Source: an uncultured Bacteroidia bacterium
GTDB taxonomy: Bacteria > Bacteroidota > Bacteroidia > Bacteroidales > UBA932
DNA length: 20,563 nt
Direction: 5' to 3'
Assembly: GCA_902796455.1 (NCBI GenBank)
Contig: CADBPH010000154.1
Coordinates: 1 to 20,563, forward strand
Part shown: positions 1 to 8,105 of the stretch, piece after piece
Numbering within the stretch: position 1 is the first letter of the stretch
Layout: each line of letters opens with the position of its first letter
The notes under the pieces: model-generated
Seen by the model: the letters and a program-made list of their open reading frames with translations, nothing else
Told to the model about the DNA's origin: nothing
Databases searched by the model: none
Translations under genes and position numbers: made by a program

Positions 1-1851
1 CTCAAGTCGATGTGGACCCGGCGTTTCGGCGCGCTGAATTCTTCCGTTTCCCTGGACCTGCGCTTTGGCAAGGACACGCGGAACCGGAACCCTGACGACG
101 AGCGGTCCTCCCTGGCGACCGGCGGGACGAATCTCGGCTACCGGCTGAGCGCCAACGGGACCTGGAACATCAACAAAGGCTGGCTGAAGACCCTGCGGTA
201 TGACCTTTCCAACAGCTTCACTTACAAGGAGTCATACCACGAGCAGGATTACACCAACGCCGTCTCTATCTATTCCACGAACATGGTGGACGGGACGACT
301 GTCGCCAATGAAAAAGGGCTGCATGTCCATGATACCGACGGGAAAGAACTGACTGCCTTCCAAAACGGTCAGGACGCCTACGCGATCATGCTTCCCTATT
401 TCTATTTCTCCCGGTACGACTTCTACGGGAAGGAGATCAATACCTTCGGAAAAGTCACCCTGAACCTGTACCGAAGCTGGGGGAAAACCAGTGAGAAAAT
501 CCTGCTCGGCGCCGATTTCAAGTCGGACGGGAACCTGGGAGACGGACTGATTTACCCGGAAGGGACGCCACCCCAGCATACCGGAAATGCGGAAGCCGGA
601 TTCCGGCCGAGACCGCTGTACGAAATCCCCTTCGTCAATCAATTGGGCCTTTTCGCAGAAAGTACCTTCCGGACTTCCCTCCTCTCGCGTATCTTCAACC
701 TGACCGCAGGCGTCCGGATGGACCACATTGCCGGCCGGACGGCCGTCGCACCGCGCATCAATGCCGGGATTGAATTGATTCCCGGGGTGCTGTCGCTGCG
801 CGGCGGTTACGGGGTCACGGCCAAGGCGCCGACGACAGCTTACCTGTATCCCAACCGGTCCTATTACGACCAGATCAACATCAACAACAGCGAAGCGGCG
901 GCCGCATCGGACCGGATTGTCATGGCCACCACCTATATCTTCGACACGGAGAATCCGGCGCTGGAATTCGCCCTGAACCACAAGGCAGAGATCGGCCTGG
1001 ATGTACAGCTGGGCGAGAAACGCCGCCTGGGCATCACGTATTACAATGAGCGGCTGGACAATGGCTATACCTTCGGGACATCGCTCGATTCCTGGCGCCT
1101 GATGCCTTACCGGACCTGGACCCTGGCCGGCCATGGGACAGACGGAGAGCCGCTGTTCACCCAGGCCCTCGACACCCGGCGGTTCTTCGCCTACTACACC
1201 CCGCTGAATACCGCTTCCGAACACCACCATGGCGTCGAATACGAGTTGGATCTCGGGCGTTTCGATGCCATCCGTACGGCCTTTTTCCTCAGCGGCGCCT
1301 GGATGCACACCAATACCTCTTCCAACGGCCTCACGTTCGACCAGAACATGCAGGGAGGCAGCAACATTTACAGCCATGTCGGGATTTATGAGCCCCGGAC
1401 CTGGCAGTACCACCATGAAAAGTCGGTCACGACACTCCGCACGACCCACAACATTCCGTCTATCGGCTTCGTCGTGACGCTGTCCACCCAGCTGAACCTG
1501 TATACCTGCAACTGGACTGAAATCGGGAATGACACCATGCCTTCCCGGTATATCTCCCGCGAAGACGGCGCCGTCCATCCCTTTACCGCGGAGATGGCGT
1601 CGGATGACACGTTCCGATACATGCTGGACCCTCGTTCCGAAAGCCGGTTCATTACCAGCCGGACCCGGAGCACGGTCGTCTTCAACTTGAACGTATCCAA
1701 GGAGTTCCGGAATATCCTGACCGCCTCCTTCTACGTCAACAACCTCTTCAACTCGCGTCCGCTGGACCCCTCGGAAATTACCAAGGGGACCTTCACGGAG
1801 CTGAACAATCCGATGTATTTCGGATTTGAACTGAAAATCAAATTAAAGTAA
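1..1851 (+). CDS. TonB-dependent receptor, C-terminal beta-barrel part (5' end outside window)
   Basis: The reading frame is open from the first base, so the ATG at position 10 is not the true start and the N-terminal plug is missing. About 616 residues are visible. They are rich in alternating aromatic/polar strands typical of a 22-strand outer-membrane barrel. The end resembles the TonB-dependent receptor C-terminus: 'FYVNNLFNSRPLDP' about 40 residues before the end, then a last strand 'YFGFELKIKLK'. The family imports ligands across the outer membrane using TonB energy. The ligand cannot be read from the sequence. It is followed after 8 bp by a DUF4876-type lipoprotein and then a DUF6850-type barrel, so it is probably the first or an early gene of a dedicated operon. 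A long antisense reading frame (232-1578) is a composition shadow. The barrel identity is firm; the substrate is unknown. Confidence 0.9.
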   Translation, partial: LKSMWTRRFGALNSSVSLDLRFGKDTRNRNPDDERSSLATGGTNLGYRLSANGTWNINKGWLKTLRYDLSNSFTYKESYHEQDYTNAVSIYSTNMVDGTTVANEKGLHVHDTDGKELTAFQNGQDAYAIMLPYFYFSRYDFYGKEINTFGKVTLNLYRSWGKTSEKILLGADFKSDGNLGDGLIYPEGTPPQHTGNAEAGFRPRPLYEIPFVNQLGLFAESTFRTSLLSRIFNLTAGVRMDHIAGRTAVAPRINAGIELIPGVLSLRGGYGVTAKAPTTAYLYPNRSYYDQININNSEAAAASDRIVMATTYIFDTENPALEFALNHKAEIGLDVQLGEKRRLGITYYNERLDNGYTFGTSLDSWRLMPYRTWTLAGHGTDGEPLFTQALDTRRFFAYYTPLNTASEHHHGVEYELDLGRFDAIRTAFFLSGAWMHTNTSSNGLTFDQNMQGGSNIYSHVGIYEPRTWQYHHEKSVTTLRTTHNIPSIGFVVTLSTQLNLYTCNWTEIGNDTMPSRYISREDGAVHPFTAEMASDDTFRYMLDPRSESRFITSRTRSTVVFNLNVSKEFRNILTASFYVNNLFNSRPLDPSEITKGTFTELNNPMYFGFELKIKLK

Positions 1852-1859
1852 TTTATCTT

Positions 1860-3098
1860 ATGAAACGAATCTTATCAACCAGCCTGCTGGCCGTCATGAC
1901 GGCCGCGGCCCTGCTCTCCTCCTGCAAGGAGAAAGAAGAACCGGTCAAGACCTTCTCCGGAACCATCACCATTGACGAAAGTGCGCTGGGCGAAGCCCCG
2001 TCACCCGGAAGCTACGACGTGACCCTCAACAATGTCGGTACCGGCCAGACCGTGGCGTACACGACCGATGGCACCTCGGTGGCTGTCAGCGACATCGTTC
2101 CGGGCATCTACAACATCACGGCCCAGGCCAACGGAACCCTCGGCGGCAGCACGTACAACTATATCGGCACGGCCAGCAATGTCACCCTGGACGCCACCGT
2201 CGTGGACGCCATCAAGGTCAGCGTCGCTGCAACAAAAGCTTCGGCATTGATTTTCAAGGAAATCCATTACAATGCCACCAAGACGCTCCCCAACGAATCC
2301 GGCAAGACCAGCACGTATCTGAAAGACACATTCTTCGAGATTTACAACAACTCCGACGCAACCGTCTATCTCGATGGCATCTGCCTGGGAGACCCGCTCG
2401 GAGCCACGACCTTCGATTTCTCTGCACAGGCCGCCAATCTGAAACATCCGGTCCAGGATTATATCTTCATCGGAACGTATGTCTGGCAGATTCCCGGAAA
2501 CGGAACCCAGTATCCCCTGGCCCCGGGCGAATCCTGCATTATCGCCGCTTCTGCCATCAACCATGCTGCAACGGCGAACACGCTGGACCTGTCCACGGCT
2601 GAATTCGAAGCCATCTGCCAGAAATACATTGACAAGGGCGGTCAGACCGATGCCAATGCCATTAACCTGAATCTCCGCTGCACGGTCAAGGAAAGCGGCC
2701 TGGGCAACCAGCTCGGAAACTTTGTCGGCACGGCATGGGCCCTCTTCTACCCCTCCGAGGGTCTCCGCAAAGACGGCGAATACCTGGAATCCAACAAGGC
2801 GAATAACTACGGACAGGAAGTCCTCATCAGCGATGTGCTGGATGCGGTCGAGTGCGTCAAGAACGAGACGACAGACAAAAAACTCGTCAATGTGCTGGAT
2901 GCCGGAAAGGTCTGGTGCGCAACGACAGGCGGAAACCAGAGCATCGTCCGCAAAACTGCCGGCTATGCTTCCGACGGTCGTGTTATCTATCAGGATACCA
3001 ACAATTCATCCGTAGACTTCGAAGTCAACGCGAAACCCGAGATCCGCAGGGGCGGAGCCAAACGTCCTTCCTGGAGCTCTTGGAAAACAGCCCAGTAG
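1860..3098 (+). CDS. DUF4876-type surface lipoprotein
   Basis: The protein has 412 residues. It begins MKRILSTSLLAVMTAAALLSSC, a type II signal peptide with lipobox LSSC and the lipid-modified cysteine at residue 22, followed by charged residues KEKEEP. Residues about 30-125 look like an Ig/carboxypeptidase-regulatory-like beta domain ('YDVTLNNVGTGQTV', 'IVPGIYNITAQA'). From about residue 130 it reads 'ALIFKEIHYNAT', then 'FFEIYNNSDATVYLDGICLG', which I recognise as the DUF4876 pattern. It starts 8 bp after the receptor stop and ends 1 bp before the next gene, so the three are very probably co-transcribed. By analogy with SusC/SusD-like pairs it may be the surface partner that captures or presents ligand to the receptor, but no function is established to my knowledge. 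Family assignment is from memory of the motif; the lipoprotein call is solid. Confidence 0.85.
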   Translation: MKRILSTSLLAVMTAAALLSSCKEKEEPVKTFSGTITIDESALGEAPSPGSYDVTLNNVGTGQTVAYTTDGTSVAVSDIVPGIYNITAQANGTLGGSTYNYIGTASNVTLDATVVDAIKVSVAATKASALIFKEIHYNATKTLPNESGKTSTYLKDTFFEIYNNSDATVYLDGICLGDPLGATTFDFSAQAANLKHPVQDYIFIGTYVWQIPGNGTQYPLAPGESCIIAASAINHAATANTLDLSTAEFEAICQKYIDKGGQTDANAINLNLRCTVKESGLGNQLGNFVGTAWALFYPSEGLRKDGEYLESNKANNYGQEVLISDVLDAVECVKNETTDKKLVNVLDAGKVWCATTGGNQSIVRKTAGYASDGRVIYQDTNNSSVDFEVNAKPEIRRGGAKRPSWSSWKTAQ

Positions 3099-3099
3099 C

Positions 3100-4617
3100 A
3101 TGTTGAAACGCTCCCTCTTCCTGGCCTTGCTGCTCCTGCCTCTCCTGGCAGGAGCCCAGCAGACCGCGGTACGCAGCCAGGCGCAACTCGACCGGATGGC
3201 CGACCAGACGCCCTGGTTTTCCAGCGCAAATGCCGCCGGCCTGACCGTCCGGCCTGTCCTCCCGTACAATACGGTGGACTTCAGCTGGAAGCACGAAGAC
3301 GGCGCGTTGCGGCGCTATCCGGAAGGAGCGCATGTCCGCGATCTGCGTTTTGACACACAGGGTGCCCGGAAGGTAGGAAAGGTCCTGCTGTGGGGGGAAT
3401 TCCGGTATGACAATATCGCCGACCACGGTTCCTCCTTCAACACGGTCCTGTACGACCCGTTCGACGAACGGTTCCTCTACACGGTGGCGGACAGCGTAGC
3501 CAGTACCTGGAAGAAACAAGCGTATGACATGGCGTTCAAAGCCGCCATACCCCTGGCCGGAGAGGCCCTTACAGGCGGGATTGCTGTCCGGTATACAGAC
3601 AAGATCGCGGCGAAACAAAATGACCCGCGTTCCGAATCCTATCACTACAGTGTCACCGTACAACCCGGCTTCGTATTGAAGGCCGGGACGCATCGGATCG
3701 GATTGAACGGCTTGTATTCCAGGACATTCGTGCGCGCGACACCGACCATCAGCAATTCAACGGTCATCCAGCCCGTCTTCCTGCTCAAGGGACTGGGCAA
3801 TTTCCTCAACGACGTCGTCGGATCCAACGGATTGAGTACCTTGTACTTCCGAAGTGAAGGATTCGGAGGAGGCCTGCAATGGGGATGGGAGGATGCCGGC
3901 ACGCAGCTTCTGGCCGACGTGCAGGCCCGCCATGACCGGTCCCGCATCCAGGAAAGTGCGACGCAACCGCGCCTGCAAGGGACGACGCGGCGGCTGGAAC
4001 TCGAAGGGAAAATGACGGCCGTCTGGGGAGCCGGGAATATCCTGACGCTCTCGGGCACCTATGCCCAATGTACCGGTATCGAGCCGACGACGGTCTGGAA
4101 TACGGCAGAAGGGATCTGGGAGGTCCGTGCGGAGATCCCGCAATGCGACTTCCGGACCTTGCGCATCCGGACGGCGTATGACAAATATATCGGAACGGAT
4201 CCCTGGCTGTGGAAAGTTCATGCGGACCTGGGATATGACCGCAAAGACGATACGTACGCCCTGCCCAAAGCCGGATTTGCCTATTCCAATGTACATGGCA
4301 AACTGGGCGCGGACCGGATTTTCCCGGCCGGACAGCGCATGTCGCTGCGGGTCGGCCTCCGCGCGGGAGCGGTCAAAAACCTCTCGGGGGCATACCTGTA
4401 CGAAGGAATCCATCCCGGCAATGCCCCGGCCGCGACCTGGTATCCCCATGACTGGAAGGTACTTGCATCAGACCGGCTCGTCCAGCAGATGACCGTGGCC
4501 TGGAACTTCCCGGCGGGGAAACAAAGCCATGCGGAATTGTCCCTGAAACTGGATGCCGCCGAGGCGGAAGCGGGGGCTCGGATCGCCACGGTCACAGCCC
4601 TGTCCATCCTGTTTTAG
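3100..4617 (+). CDS. DUF6850-type outer-membrane beta-barrel protein
   Basis: The protein has 505 residues. It starts with a cleavable signal peptide (MLKRSLFLALLLLPLLAGA, probable cut before QQ at about residue 20). The rest is rich in alternating hydrophobic strands and short turns, for example 'KVLLWGEFRYDNIAD', 'GLQWGWEDAGTQLLADVQAR' and 'KLGADRIFPAGQRMSLRVGL', and it ends on the strand 'GARIATVTALSILF', as expected for an outer-membrane barrel. The ATG begins 2 bases after the TAG of the DUF4876 gene, so translation is probably coupled. The association of a receptor, a DUF4876 lipoprotein and this protein is why I favour the DUF6850 family; the sequence alone shows only an exported barrel. 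Its role may be a second pore or an assembly partner for the receptor. No catalytic motif was seen. Confidence 0.8.
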   Translation: MLKRSLFLALLLLPLLAGAQQTAVRSQAQLDRMADQTPWFSSANAAGLTVRPVLPYNTVDFSWKHEDGALRRYPEGAHVRDLRFDTQGARKVGKVLLWGEFRYDNIADHGSSFNTVLYDPFDERFLYTVADSVASTWKKQAYDMAFKAAIPLAGEALTGGIAVRYTDKIAAKQNDPRSESYHYSVTVQPGFVLKAGTHRIGLNGLYSRTFVRATPTISNSTVIQPVFLLKGLGNFLNDVVGSNGLSTLYFRSEGFGGGLQWGWEDAGTQLLADVQARHDRSRIQESATQPRLQGTTRRLELEGKMTAVWGAGNILTLSGTYAQCTGIEPTTVWNTAEGIWEVRAEIPQCDFRTLRIRTAYDKYIGTDPWLWKVHADLGYDRKDDTYALPKAGFAYSNVHGKLGADRIFPAGQRMSLRVGLRAGAVKNLSGAYLYEGIHPGNAPAATWYPHDWKVLASDRLVQQMTVAWNFPAGKQSHAELSLKLDAAEAEAGARIATVTALSILF

Positions 4618-4638
4618 ACAGTTAATACACAAATCCTT

Positions 4639-6318
4639 TTACCAACTCACCTGAAGTTGCAGCAAAAGCTCGGCCCGGCCGGGCTTTTGTTGCAACTGGG
4701 CCCGCCGGGACCATGGATAATCTTTCCAGGCCGCGCGCACGTCCGAGCGGACCCGCACGGGGCCGACCCGCTTCCGGTACGATCCGACGGCGGAAAGCGC
4801 ATACCCCCTCCCATAATAGGCCGGGACATTGAAATTCCCCGGGGCATCCCGCTCGTACACATAAATCCGGTCATCCCAGTGATCGGTCCGGAACAGGGTT
4901 CCGCGCAGGAAAACGGCGGCCTGCTCCCCTTTCCACCCTTCCTCCCAATAGGTCAGCAAACCCACGGAACGGCAATAGACCGCTTCCGAACGCCAGGTCG
5001 TCTTCCGGCAACCCCGCTCGCGGATATAATCCACACGCGCATTCGCCCGCAACTGCGGGTCTGCGCGCTTCCATTTTCCCGACACGCGGACCTGCAGGGC
5101 ATTCCCCTTTCCCAAATCAACCGGATAGGACAAGCGGGCCAGCAATTGCCGCTTCCCGGCCTCCGGATGCATGCAATAATCTGCCAGAAAAGACTTTCCG
5201 CCTTTCTCCCACCCCAGGGAAAGCCCCATTTCATCCTGCGTTTTCGATCCGCTGCGAAGCGGGCCGGACAACGGTCCGGAAAAAGCGGCCGGATATCCAC
5301 GGACGACACAGGACGCCCTGGACTCCCCCATGGGCCAGAAAACCCCTGCCAGGAAAGCAGGACACCCGCCGGATGAGGCCGCTTCCGCAAAGAGTTCCGT
5401 TCCCCGCAGGCACATCCGGACATCCACCGAAACCAGGCCGGTGCCTGTTCCCGCACTGTAATATGCCGTCGTTCCGCATTGGAAATGCTTTCCGTACCAA
5501 GTCAGGTTCGCGCCGGGAAGCATGGAAGGCGTTACGCCGGAGAAAACAGACAGAACCGTCCGCCCGAAAGTCCAGTCCGCAGCCACCCCCTTCAAGGCAT
5601 CGGCCGCCCAGGAAGGCGAAAGTCCACTGGGACGGCGGTATGCAGCAGAAGGGGTCTGCAAACCACTCATCGAGAATCCGGACCACAGGGCCAGTCCCTG
5701 CCCGAAACGGGCCTGGAAGGATCCCAAAACCATTTTTCCGAGATGCTTCCGACCCGAATGGGCATAACAGAACGATGGCGGGGCGAGCCGGTCCGTGAAG
5801 GGCTTTTTCAGGGAGAAGAAGACCTCCTCCCGTCCGAAGGCGGCTTTTGCCTTGATGCCATAGCTTTGACAGTCATCACTCCGGAGACCGACCCTTCCGG
5901 CCGCTTCCCCTGCCCCCCGCATGCCGACTCTTGTTTCCCCGGGCAGGGATTTCGAATAGAACGACAGGAAGGGCGACAATCCGCGTACGACCGCTTCTGA
6001 GAAACCATCCACCAATGCCAGTTCGGCCCCGGAAAGGATGTCCCCGTGCCGCTGGCGGTAATCCAGGATGGAAACCGCCTGGAAACGCGTAAATAAGCCG
6101 CAGGACAGCAAGCGCGTGGCGCTGGCCAGGTTGATATCCAGGGGGCGGGCCAGCCAGGGACGGTATTGTTCGATTTCCGATTCGTCCAGTACCTCGACCG
6201 AAGCGGCTCCGGTCAACATCATGACGGCCTGCAGGAAATCCTCCCGCTCCTGGGCCCGACCTGTCCGCCCCGCCCAACAAGCCGCCGCAACGGCGATGAT
6301 CCAAGCCCCTTTCCGCAT
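4639..6318 (-). CDS. Secreted helix-hairpin-helix / beta-barrel protein
   Basis: The chosen start at 6318 gives 559 residues. An in-frame ATG 45 bp upstream exists, but the 6318 start is directly preceded by a rare good Shine-Dalgarno (AGGAGGGACAG-ATG) and begins a clean signal peptide (MRKGAWIIAVAAACWAGRTG, cut near RAQ at residue 23). Residues about 60-118 ('PLDINLASATRLL', 'YRQRHGDILSGAELALVDGF') form tandem ComEA-like helix-hairpin-helix motifs. The remaining roughly 430 residues alternate hydrophobic and polar strands and end in '...LLLQLQVSW' with a terminal aromatic residue, as in outer-membrane barrels. Bacteroidetes carry many such proteins, usually annotated only as helix-hairpin-helix domain proteins. 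Placement in the outer membrane with a periplasmic HhH domain is inferred. A role in DNA binding or uptake is possible but not shown. Confidence 0.8.
   Translation of the reverse strand: MRKGAWIIAVAAACWAGRTGRAQEREDFLQAVMMLTGAASVEVLDESEIEQYRPWLARPLDINLASATRLLSCGLFTRFQAVSILDYRQRHGDILSGAELALVDGFSEAVVRGLSPFLSFYSKSLPGETRVGMRGAGEAAGRVGLRSDDCQSYGIKAKAAFGREEVFFSLKKPFTDRLAPPSFCYAHSGRKHLGKMVLGSFQARFGQGLALWSGFSMSGLQTPSAAYRRPSGLSPSWAADALKGVAADWTFGRTVLSVFSGVTPSMLPGANLTWYGKHFQCGTTAYYSAGTGTGLVSVDVRMCLRGTELFAEAASSGGCPAFLAGVFWPMGESRASCVVRGYPAAFSGPLSGPLRSGSKTQDEMGLSLGWEKGGKSFLADYCMHPEAGKRQLLARLSYPVDLGKGNALQVRVSGKWKRADPQLRANARVDYIRERGCRKTTWRSEAVYCRSVGLLTYWEEGWKGEQAAVFLRGTLFRTDHWDDRIYVYERDAPGNFNVPAYYGRGYALSAVGSYRKRVGPVRVRSDVRAAWKDYPWSRRAQLQQKPGRAELLLQLQVSW
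4657..4695. terminator. Strong hairpin, probable bidirectional terminator of the convergent pair
   Basis: Positions 4657-4673 pair with 4679-4695 in a 17-bp stem with two wobble pairs and a five-base CCCGG loop. The core has the classic A-tract / GC stem / T-tract form (AAAAGC...GCTTTT at 4664-4688). It lies 40 bp after the stop of the DUF6850-type gene, where a terminator is expected. It also falls inside the last codons of the minus-strand gene ending at 4639, where it encodes a QLQQKPGRAELLLQLQ-like tail that is itself nearly palindromic. Termination function is inferred from shape. Confidence 0.6.
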
Positions 6319-6360
6319 CTGTCCCTCCTTTCTTTCCTGATCCTCCTCCGGTCTTCCCGG

Positions 6361-6392
6361 CAAAGATCGGCCGCCTGCATCCCATCCGCCAA
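6361..6392 (-). promoter_or_regulatory. Candidate promoter of the HhH/barrel gene
   Basis: Read on the minus strand, GATCTTTG (6368-6361) is one base off the Bacteroidetes -7 element TAnnTTTG. TTGG (6392-6389) sits 20 bp upstream as a possible -33 element. A second candidate further up combines TATGTTTT (6422-6415) with TTTG (6448-6445) at 22 bp spacing, so the choice between them is open. Confidence 0.3.
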
Positions 6393-6430
6393 GGGAAAGT
6401 GGACCGGGAAGTCGAAAACATATCTATATT

Positions 6431-6464
6431 TTTCTGAATTTTAACAAAGAAATGACTAACTTAG
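6431..6464 (+). promoter_or_regulatory. Candidate promoter of hpt-adk
   Basis: TAACTTAG at 6457-6464 matches the -7 consensus TAnnTTTG except for one base, and TTTC at 6431-6434 lies 22 bp upstream as a -33-like element. The predicted start of transcription would leave a leader of roughly 15 bases before the ATG at 6488. The surrounding AT-rich stretch (about 6418-6480) contrasts with the GC-rich coding DNA. Confidence 0.45.
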
Positions 6465-6487
6465 CAAGACTTTAATCCACATTCGAT

Positions 6488-7642
6488 ATGAAGAACAGGG
6501 TCACCCTTCTCGACAAATCCTTCAAACCATTCATTTCCAACGAACAGATTGAAGCGGCAATCGATGCCGTCGCACAGAGGATCAACGCCGATTTCGCGGG
6601 CTGCACCGATGTGCCGGTCTTGCTGTGCGTCCTCAACGGATCGATCATTTTCACAGGCGAACTCATGAAGCGGCTCGATTTCAACTGCGAGCTGATTTCC
6701 ATGAAGCTCTCATCCTACCAGGGAACGGAATCCACCGGGAAAGTCCGCCAAGTGATGGGGATGACCGGGGACGTGCGCGGAAAACGCGTCATCATCGTGG
6801 AAGACATCGTGGACACGGGACACACGATCGAGGACCTGGTGCACATCGTTCGGGAACGCGGCGCTTCGGAAGTCCGTATCTGCACCATGCTGCTCAAACC
6901 GGAGGTCTACAAAAAGGACATCCCGCTGGACTACGTCGCGATGGAGATTCCCAATGACTTCATTGTCGGATTCGGACTGGATTACGATGAACTCGGCCGG
7001 AACTTCAAGGACATCTATGTCCTGGATCCCGAGCCGGACTACCATGTAGAAGACAAATCCATTCAAACCATGAAATATTACATTCTATTCGGGCCTCCCG
7101 GAGCCGGCAAAGGCACGCAGGCCGCAGCCATGGCTGAAAAATATCATCTCTGCCACCTCTCTACCGGAGAATTGCTCCGGAAGGAAATTGCTGACGGGAC
7201 CGCCCTCGGTCTCCAGGCCAAGGCGCTCATTGATAAAGGCGAACTGGTTCCCGACGAGGTTGTCGAGGGCATGATTGAGAATAAATTCCAGTCAACCCAG
7301 GGTGTCGAAGGCTTCCTGCTGGACGGTTTCCCCCGTACCACAGCACAGGCAAAGGCCCTGGACCAGATGCTCGCAAAAAGGAATGAATGCGTCACTTCCG
7401 TCGTGTCCATCATGATTCCCGACGAGATGATCAAGGAACGCATCCGGCACCGCGCGGCGATCGAGGGGCGTGCCGATGACGCCTCCGACGAGACCATCAA
7501 CAACCGGATCAAGACGTATCACGAGAAGACAGAACCGCTCGTGGATTTCTATCAGAAAGCCGGGAAATATGCCGAAATCGACGGCACCGGGACCATTGAA
7601 GAAGTCCGTACGCAGGTCTTCGCGCTGCTCGACACGTTTTAA
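6488..7642 (+). CDS. hpt/adk: Bifunctional hypoxanthine phosphoribosyltransferase / adenylate kinase fusion
   Basis: The protein has 384 residues in one uninterrupted frame. Residues 1-180 are a type I phosphoribosyltransferase of the hypoxanthine/guanine class: 'VLNGSIIFTGELM' at 48-60, the PRPP-binding loop VIIVEDIVDTGHT at 101-113, and 'DFIVGFGLDYDE' at 157-168. It converts hypoxanthine or guanine plus PRPP to IMP or GMP. After a linker of about 15 residues, Met195 starts a complete adenylate kinase with P-loop GPPGAGKGT at 202-210, 'LSTGELLR' at 224-231 and FLLDGFPRT at 276-284. It has a short LID region without zinc cysteines, as usual for the short bacterial form. It catalyses ATP + AMP = 2 ADP. 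Both halves look intact, so this links purine salvage to nucleotide balance in the cytoplasm. An internal start at Met195 (position 7070) could also give free adenylate kinase. Confidence 0.95.
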   Translation: MKNRVTLLDKSFKPFISNEQIEAAIDAVAQRINADFAGCTDVPVLLCVLNGSIIFTGELMKRLDFNCELISMKLSSYQGTESTGKVRQVMGMTGDVRGKRVIIVEDIVDTGHTIEDLVHIVRERGASEVRICTMLLKPEVYKKDIPLDYVAMEIPNDFIVGFGLDYDELGRNFKDIYVLDPEPDYHVEDKSIQTMKYYILFGPPGAGKGTQAAAMAEKYHLCHLSTGELLRKEIADGTALGLQAKALIDKGELVPDEVVEGMIENKFQSTQGVEGFLLDGFPRTTAQAKALDQMLAKRNECVTSVVSIMIPDEMIKERIRHRAAIEGRADDASDETINNRIKTYHEKTEPLVDFYQKAGKYAEIDGTGTIEEVRTQVFALLDTF

Positions 7643-7651
7643 GCGAAAGCG

Positions 7652-8101
7652 ATGAAACGGTTCGCCACAATCATTCCGCTCCTATTTATCGTCTTGTCAT
7701 GCGGCACGGGTCATGTTGCCGCACGGCAAGACGGTGAGAAAGTCGATATCGGCTACGGCTCCATCGACCGGAAAAACACCACCACCTCCGTCTCCAAGAT
7801 CAAAAACGAGAATGACGACGTGATGGCGACTTCCAACATCTATGAGTACTTGGCGAGCCAATGCTCCGGACTGGGTGTCATCCGCAACGGAAACAGTTAC
7901 CAGTTCGTTATCCGGGGAACCATGTCCTTCATGGGCAATACAGCGCCGCTGATTGTGGTGGACGGCTCTCCTGTTGACAATGTGGATGGGTTGAGTCCTT
8001 ACGAAATCGAGAGCGTATCGGTTCTGAAAGACGCCGGTGCTGCCGTGTACGGAAGCCAGGGCGGAAACGGGGTCATCTTGATTACCCTGAAACACGAATA
8101 A
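7652..8101 (+). CDS. Stand-alone TonB plug-domain lipoprotein
   Basis: The protein has 149 residues. It begins MKRFATIIPLLFIVLSC, a type II signal peptide with lipobox VLSC and the lipidated cysteine at residue 17. The rest is a compact version of a SusC-type plug: 'DIGYGSIDRKNTTTSVSKI' resembles the start of SusC plugs, then 'NIYEYLASQCSGLGVIRNG', 'FVIRGTMSF', 'APLIVVDGSPVDN', 'EIESVSVLKDAGAAVYGSQ' and 'GNGVILITLKHE', where it ends. No barrel follows and there is no frameshift; the TAA is followed by a convergent gene. It sits 9 bp after hpt-adk and is likely co-transcribed. Plug-only proteins of this kind occur in Bacteroidales without a known role. It could be a decoy, a partner of a TonB-dependent receptor, or a degraded receptor that became stable. 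Function unknown. Confidence 0.85.
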   Translation: MKRFATIIPLLFIVLSCGTGHVAARQDGEKVDIGYGSIDRKNTTTSVSKIKNENDDVMATSNIYEYLASQCSGLGVIRNGNSYQFVIRGTMSFMGNTAPLIVVDGSPVDNVDGLSPYEIESVSVLKDAGAAVYGSQGGNGVILITLKHE

Positions 8102-8105
8102 GCGC

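Noticed and set aside
232..1578. 448-residue minus-strand reading frame opposite the TonB receptor
   Set aside because: Lies wholly antisense to a clear barrel gene, has no recognisable motifs, and is a typical shadow in GC-rich DNA.
4657..6000. Plus-strand reading frames of 239 and 173 residues opposite the HhH/barrel gene
   Set aside because: No motifs, and the minus-strand gene has a signal peptide and a Shine-Dalgarno site.
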